In this document: positions 59,479-64,000 of the stretch, one piece after another | Layout of the letters: each line of letters starts with the position of its first letter | Numbering within the stretch: the stretch's first letter is position 1 | From: Circinella umbellata | Lineage: Eukaryota > Mucoromycota > Mucoromycetes > Mucorales > Lichtheimiaceae | Reading direction: 5' to 3' | DNA: 64,000 nucleotides | Assembly (NCBI GenBank): GCA_025093555.1 | Contig: JAIWNF010000010.1 | Location: 864,853-928,852 of the forward strand | Translations under genes and position numbers: made by a program | Notes under the pieces: generated by a model | Told to the model about the DNA's origin: nothing | The model's input: the letters and a program-made list of their open reading frames with translations, nothing else | Database searches by the model: none

Positions 59479-60506
59479 TAATAATATCCAAGCTTGTATA
59501 CTCTTATTATGCCTCTCCTTTTTTTTTGCTAATCGTACTTACAAGAAAAGAAAAGCAATCTTCCTTTTTAATCATCATTTCATTCTTATTATCATATAAC
59601 ATCTTAACATCATAAAAAGCATATCATTAACATCATGAAAATATTACATCATACTTTTTTACCTCTTTCATTTATTATTACTTGTATTTTTATTAACTAT
59701 TATATTATTATCATTATTACTATCATAATCCCATCATCATCATCATCATCATCATCACCATTATTATCATGTATATTATATTATATTATATCTCAATAAA
59801 AATTATACTCATTCTTTTTTTATATGTTTCAAACAAAATGAAAATTGACCATCTTTGAACAAATTGCCTTTTTAAAGTAAATAACGTGTTATTTATTACC
59901 ATATTTGGGTTATTATATAATTATAAAGAATAATCATGTATATAGTTGATAAAGAATATTCTTTTTAATTTTTATTGCTAGGTGAAACCAAGATTGGGTA
60001 TTAGATATGTGATTTTTCATTCATGAGATTCTTTAATAACTATAGAATATTATAATAGTTATCTGGATATAATTACGCAGTCAGCAAAATATACGTAAAA
60101 CATAAAAGAGTAAACTATTTTCGTTAAATATTAGGATGGTAAGTTACATACTATTATTACTCTATGAATTATAATATCGTCATTGACCATAGAATAAAAT
60201 GTAAGATTAGTTGTGGATCATAAGACCTTCAAAAAAAAATATCTCGGAAACAATAAAAAAAAATTATTCACTCATTTTACTAACACTCACCAACGGCAAG
60301 TATTATTTTTTTTGCCTGAGCCTTGTTGAAACATTTAGAAGTTTTAAATTCTGCCACGAATTCACATAATGGAGATCTGTAATATTTTTATATTTAGTTC
60401 AAACAAATGGCATTTCGTGAAAAGAAAAGAAAATGGAGGGAATGTGCATGGTCAAAAAAAAAAAGAAATTCAAACGCGTGTTTTTATAATGTCATGCGCA
60501 TTATTA
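59479..60506. other. AT-rich intergenic DNA with an ATC microsatellite
   Basis: A (ATC)n run lies at 59731-59757. No gene supported; the frame at 60369-60677 runs into the TIR of the next element and is not a credible gene. Confidence 0.5.
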
Positions 60507-60638
60507 CAGTGTTTTAACTTGGTTTTCGGACCTTTTCAATTTTTTTTTGGACATAATCAAATTTTATTTCAGACATGCTCAATTTCATTTTCAGACCTTT
60601 TGTATTTTTTTTCAGACTATATCTTTATTTTTTGGGAC
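60507..60638 (+). repeat. Left TIR of the Tc1/mariner element
   Basis: 132 bp; inverse of the right TIR apart from scattered changes and one 23-bp length difference. Confidence 0.85.
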
Positions 60639-60693
60639 AAGAGTTGTTCCTGGCCTTTTAATAAAAACTTTTCTTAAGCTTGAAAGAACAACT

Positions 60694-62034
60694 ATGGACT
60701 TTATTAACTACCAACCAGAAACTGATGCTCACGGTTATTCCGACAGTAATGATGAGATGGATTTCGAAAGTACTGCCATTGAGTATGGAAACATTGAAAT
60801 GATTATTAATTTCGATGACATGCAGGAAGCAGAAAATGAACGAATGGTCGAAGCTGTTAATTGTATTTCTGAAGAAATACAAGCTCTTTCGATTAATAAC
60901 ATAAAGAGGTACAAAAAATATGGACAAGACCAAATAGAGCGATTTATACGCTTGAAACAAGAAGAAGGCTTGTCAATCCCAAAAGCTGCTGCGCAATGTG
61001 GTATACCTAGAAGTACTGCATATGAATTGATCAATGAATTCAATTCAAGTGACGGTACGGTTCTACCTGGAAATAACCCAAGAAAATCACAAAACAGAGC
61101 GAAAAAGCTTCACCCAATTCACTCGGAATTCTTAATCCAGCTTTTCGATCAAAATCCCTCCATAGTACTTGAACAGGCGAGAATTCAACTTTGTGAAGCA
61201 TTTTCCGGGCTTGAAATTTCAATTCCTGGTCTCTATAAGCATATTCGAGAGAAGTGTGCATTATCTTTGAAGCAAGCAACAAAATATACAGCAGAAAGGG
61301 ATTCACCTAGGACTCTTCAGCTTCGCTTTGATATTATTACACAGTGGAAAGCAAATGGAGTGGATTTCAAAACTAACTGTGTGTTTGTCGATGAAGCTGG
61401 GTTTCATACCCAAATGATTAGAGGACGTGCATGGTCAAAAAAAGGTGACCCAGCAGTGGTTCAAGTATATACACAGAAAGGTGTAAACATAAGCATCATC
61501 GGGTGTATATCTCCATTTGGTGTGATTAACTTTTCTAAGGTTGAACCATTGAGAAAAAGCGATGTTGCTAAAGTTGAAAAAGAGTTCTCCCAGCCTGCAA
61601 ATAAGAAAAGAAAGGCCAACAGGCAGGATGTGGATAAGACCAAAAAGCTCCCAAAAGGCACAACTGCATACCATATTGTGAAATTTGTGGATGCTGTCAT
61701 GGATACTTTAGACAAACATGATAAAAAAGGAATGTTTATTGTTTTGGATAACTGCAGAATTCATCATTCTCAGTTTGTAACTGATGTAATAACAAGAAGA
61801 GGCTATAAACCACTTTTCATGCCACCTTACTCCCCATTTCTCAACCCTATAGAAGAATGCTGGTCAAAGATTAAAAAGCTCATCAGAAGAAACCCCCTGG
61901 ACGAAAAAGATACCCTTACACCACGTATTGCCGAGGCATGTCTTAAAGTTACTGTGGAAGACTGTAATGGTTGGATAAGGCATGCTGAAACATACTGGGA
62001 TAGATGTCTTGAAAAAGAACTTCGTTTAAAGTAG
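60694..62034 (+). CDS. Tc1/mariner transposase
   Basis: 446 aa from the ATG at 60694, chosen because upstream codons lie in the TIR. Residues 75-125 hold a helix-turn-helix (RYKKYGQDQIERFIRLKQEE, SIPKAAAQCGIPRSTAYELI). The DDE catalytic domain shows all three acids in context: VFVDEAGFHTQM, FIVLDNCRIHHS and PPYSPFLNPIEECWSKIKKLI, the last being the hallmark of this superfamily. A basic insert (NKKRKANRQDVDKTKK) lies between the first two and can act as a nuclear signal. The enzyme cuts and inserts its own element at TA sites. No stops or frameshifts are visible, so this is the only mobile element in the window with an apparently intact enzyme. The length is somewhat above the usual 340 aa because of an acidic N-terminal extension. 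Confidence 0.93.
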   Translation: MDFINYQPETDAHGYSDSNDEMDFESTAIEYGNIEMIINFDDMQEAENERMVEAVNCISEEIQALSINNIKRYKKYGQDQIERFIRLKQEEGLSIPKAAAQCGIPRSTAYELINEFNSSDGTVLPGNNPRKSQNRAKKLHPIHSEFLIQLFDQNPSIVLEQARIQLCEAFSGLEISIPGLYKHIREKCALSLKQATKYTAERDSPRTLQLRFDIITQWKANGVDFKTNCVFVDEAGFHTQMIRGRAWSKKGDPAVVQVYTQKGVNISIIGCISPFGVINFSKVEPLRKSDVAKVEKEFSQPANKKRKANRQDVDKTKKLPKGTTAYHIVKFVDAVMDTLDKHDKKGMFIVLDNCRIHHSQFVTDVITRRGYKPLFMPPYSPFLNPIEECWSKIKKLIRRNPLDEKDTLTPRIAEACLKVTVEDCNGWIRHAETYWDRCLEKELRLK

Positions 62035-62046
62035 AGCATTTTTAAT

Positions 62047-62201
62047 GTCCCAAAAAATAAAGATATAGTCTGAAATAAAAAATAGGCTTTTTCTGAAAAA
62101 AAATACAAAAGGTCTGAAAATGAAATTGAGCATGTCTGAAATAAAATTTGATTATGTCCAAAAAAAAATTGAAAAGGTCCGAAAACCAAGTTAAAATACT
62201 G
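62047..62201 (-). repeat. Right TIR of the Tc1/mariner element
   Basis: 155 bp; contains an additional TTTCAGA-bounded block (about 62080-62102) missing on the left. Confidence 0.85.
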
Positions 62202-62225
62202 TGTGGGCTATTTTCAACGCTCACA

Positions 62226-62276
62226 GTGGGTCTGAGACCAAGGTCCGATAAATTTAGCAGGACTTCAGACCCACAA
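62226..62276. repeat. Short inverted repeat
   Basis: GTGGGTCTGA at the left and TCAGACCCAC at the right, with GGTCC/GGACT inside, form a 50-bp imperfect palindrome 25 bp after the Tc1 element. It could be a miniature element or the hairpin end of another element. Confidence 0.6.
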
Positions 62277-63849
62277 TGAAATTTCCTCTGTTGAGTCTGT
62301 TCCTGAAAAAAAAATTAAAATTGTGAATAAATTCACTTAATAAAATATGAATTTCTGAGGTTGTCCATGTTCACTTTGGTCAATATTTAGTAAACCTTCC
62401 AAAATTTGTCCTGGACATCGTACATTGCTTTTTTTTTACCAGTACGATCATAACATCTCAATGCTGGGAAAGTGTTTTTAAGCATAACCCGACAGATATA
62501 CAGAAGAAAATTTTATGTCTGATTTACTTTCAACATTCACGAAATGGAATCTTTATGGCATGTTGGAAGCCACAGAAGCTAACCATCAGAATGTAGAATA
62601 TTGCTTTCAAAATGTGAAAACAGGAAGATATAATAAAAAAATGACTCTAATATAACAGCACTTGCTTTCTTTGGTGCTTCTCTTTATAACTTGTACTTTT
62701 TAAGTACTGGGAACTTTTACCAAACTTGAACAACTAGCTAGACCACATCAACAAATATTTTCGTTGCTGGTTGAGATGGCTGTTTCATGCAAATCAAAAA
62801 TAATTTATCACGTGTACAAAGCTACTCCTTTTCTTAAAAATTTGGACTATCGTAGGTACTATCGGATGTCAGCTAAAACCACTTCGAAGGAAGTTTTCGA
62901 ATATTATTACGTATGGAATAAACTATCAAATTCTTTAATCTAACTTTCAGATTAAAATCTCTTCATTTTATATGCAGTTTGTATAGAATGAACAGTTTAA
63001 TAGACCATGAAATATTTTTATTACTTTTTAGTAAAATACATAATTCAGGAAAAAGTTAAAAGTCTTGAGGATGATAAAGTGAAAAAAGCTTTATGCAGAT
63101 TAAAGATACAAAGATCTGAAAATATCATTTTTTCAAATATCTAAATAAAAAGAATATAGTGAAGTTGTGTTGTTACGGCCCGTTCGGATCATTTTTAATA
63201 GAATAAAAAGAAATTATAATAAATTCCGAGTTGAAGATCCAAGAGAAAAAGAAATAAAGGGCGGTTTTATTTCCAAGAAATTCGATAGGTCAAATATGTA
63301 CGTACGTAGCCAGGAAAAGAGTTTATTTCAAATAAAATGAAGAGTGTGAAAGAATTGTTATTTTGCAAGGAAGAGAAGAAACTATCCTATTTATACTAAA
63401 TATTTTAGTATCTATTTTTTTTAATCCGAATCCAATTTCAAGTAAAAATGGACAAAGGTAAACTTAATTATTATTTCTTGTAAATAAAAACACTTCTGGT
63501 ACTGGTTTATTTAATATAATGAGAATAGTATTTTAATAATAATAAAGTTGTTATATTGATAAAGAAAATATAAGAAATAGGAAAAGCGAAAGAGGAAAAG
63601 AGAGGAAGAGATGTAACACTCAATGTTTTTTGTTTGTGTTTTTGTTTGTGTTTGTGTTTATGTTTTTTTGTAAAATTGTTTTTTTTTTTTTTTTGTAAAT
63701 TTGTTTTGCTGCGATTGTATGGACTATGTAAAGTTGTATGTATGTAAGTAATATGTAGTAATTGGGAGAGTGGATAATGAAATATTGGAGCTTAATAATT
63801 GAAAGTACAGTAATGAGAAATGAGCAATTGAAATAATAATAAAAAGAAA
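62277..63849. other. AT-rich intergenic DNA with decayed sequence
   Basis: Some stretches, such as 62450-62600, look less AT-biased than average and may be old coding relics, but no domain could be read. GTT/GTTT repeats at about 63625-63665 give the low-complexity frame there. Confidence 0.4.
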
Positions 63850-64000
63850 TCACTGTCGTTCTTTATGTTGTTCTGATATTTTTTTGGTTAGTTTGTCTAT
63901 ACTTATTTTTAAATCGCGTCTTGTATCTTCCAAAGCTTGTGCTGCATCAGAAAAAGAGATATGACGATCATTTGCTATTCTCTTTACTTCTTCGTAAATT
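63850..64000 (-). CDS. C-terminal end of a gene cut by the window edge; coiled-coil tail
   Basis: On the minus strand the frame is open from the window end to a TGA at 63850-63852, giving 49 codons: YEEVKRIANDRHISFSDAAQ, then LEDTRRDLKISIDKLTKKIS and a charged end. The pattern is amphipathic and highly charged, as in a helical or coiled-coil tail, and codon usage resembles the host genes here. No family assigned; the upstream part lies outside the window. Confidence 0.6.
   Translation of the reverse strand, partial: IYEEVKRIANDRHISFSDAAQALEDTRRDLKISIDKLTKKISEQHKERQ

Larger units (their letters stand above)
60507..62201 (+). mobile_element. Tc1/mariner-type DNA transposon with long TIRs, 1,695 bp
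   Basis: Terminal inverted repeats start CAGT(G/A)TTTTAACTTGG and run for 132 bp on the left (60507-60638) and 155 bp on the right (62047-62201). The right one has 23 extra bases, a duplication of a TTTCAGA-type block. Within the TIRs the motif TTTCAGAC is repeated, a pattern that may serve as multiple transposase binding sites. Flanks are TA on the left and TG on the right, so the expected TA duplication is present only with one change. The internal gene is open and probably functional. Confidence 0.88.

Noticed and set aside
60547..60693. Upstream extension of the Tc1/mariner transposase
   Set aside because: These codons lie within the TIR and are Phe-rich; the ATG at 60694 opens a normal transposase N terminus.
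1..64000. CRISPR arrays, bacterial operons, Shine-Dalgarno sites and rho-independent terminators
   Set aside because: Intron structure and gene families are clearly fungal; the hairpin plus T run at 30497 is in a repeat cluster, not a bacterial terminator.

Overview
The window looks like a nuclear contig of an early-diverging filamentous fungus, most likely Mucoromycota (Mucorales-type). The reasons are a very AT-rich base composition, genes with many short GT-AG introns, long Asn/Gln/His/Ser homopolymer runs in regulatory proteins, a dynactin subunit, a GH3 beta-glucosidase, a KRE9-type wall protein and fungal Helitron, Mutator-like, Tc1/mariner, pogo and Ty3/gypsy sequence. The phylum is inferred from gene style; no rRNA or other marker is present.

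Layout. 1-4.2 kb: tandem repeat of about 941 bp and AT-rich DNA. 4.2-21.0 kb: gene-dense host region with dynactin p50 (-), an FYRN/FYRC nuclear protein (-), a secreted beta-glucosidase (-), an O-fucosyltransferase-like type II membrane protein (+), a RING-RING-LON protein (+) and a C2H2 zinc-finger protein (-). 21-27.6 kb: gene-poor, with a dispersed repeat pair. 27.6-28.3 kb: a small conserved-looking phosphatase-docking-type protein. 28.4-37.6 kb: a nest of mobile DNA bounded by inverted copies of a short MITE-like repeat. It holds a dead Helitron helicase tail, a GC-rich hairpin cluster, a Helitron N-terminal fragment joined to an unrelated multi-exon gene, and a 3.65-kb Mutator-like transposon with perfect 48-bp inverted repeats that splits that gene exactly between codons. 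38.2-41.4 kb: CAMK-type kinase (-). 45.5-46.7 kb: GPI-type KRE9-domain protein (-). 50.1-55.2 kb: monocarboxylate-type MFS transporter (-) and a stand-alone adenylating enzyme (-). 55.4-57.9 kb: Ty3/gypsy chromodomain and reverse transcriptase relics and a pogo-like deletion element. 59.2 kb: small 76-aa protein. 60.5-62.2 kb: Tc1/mariner element with an intact transposase. 63.85-64 kb: C-terminal end of a gene running out of the window.

Host genes do not form an obvious pathway cluster. The transporter and adenylating enzyme are adjacent on the same strand, which allows but does not show a shared metabolic role. Intron-exon models were built by hand; summed exon lengths are whole codons for every host gene model reported as intact, which is internal support for them. 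The most interesting part is the 28-37 kb nest, with its transposon-interrupted gene and Helitron/host-gene junction.
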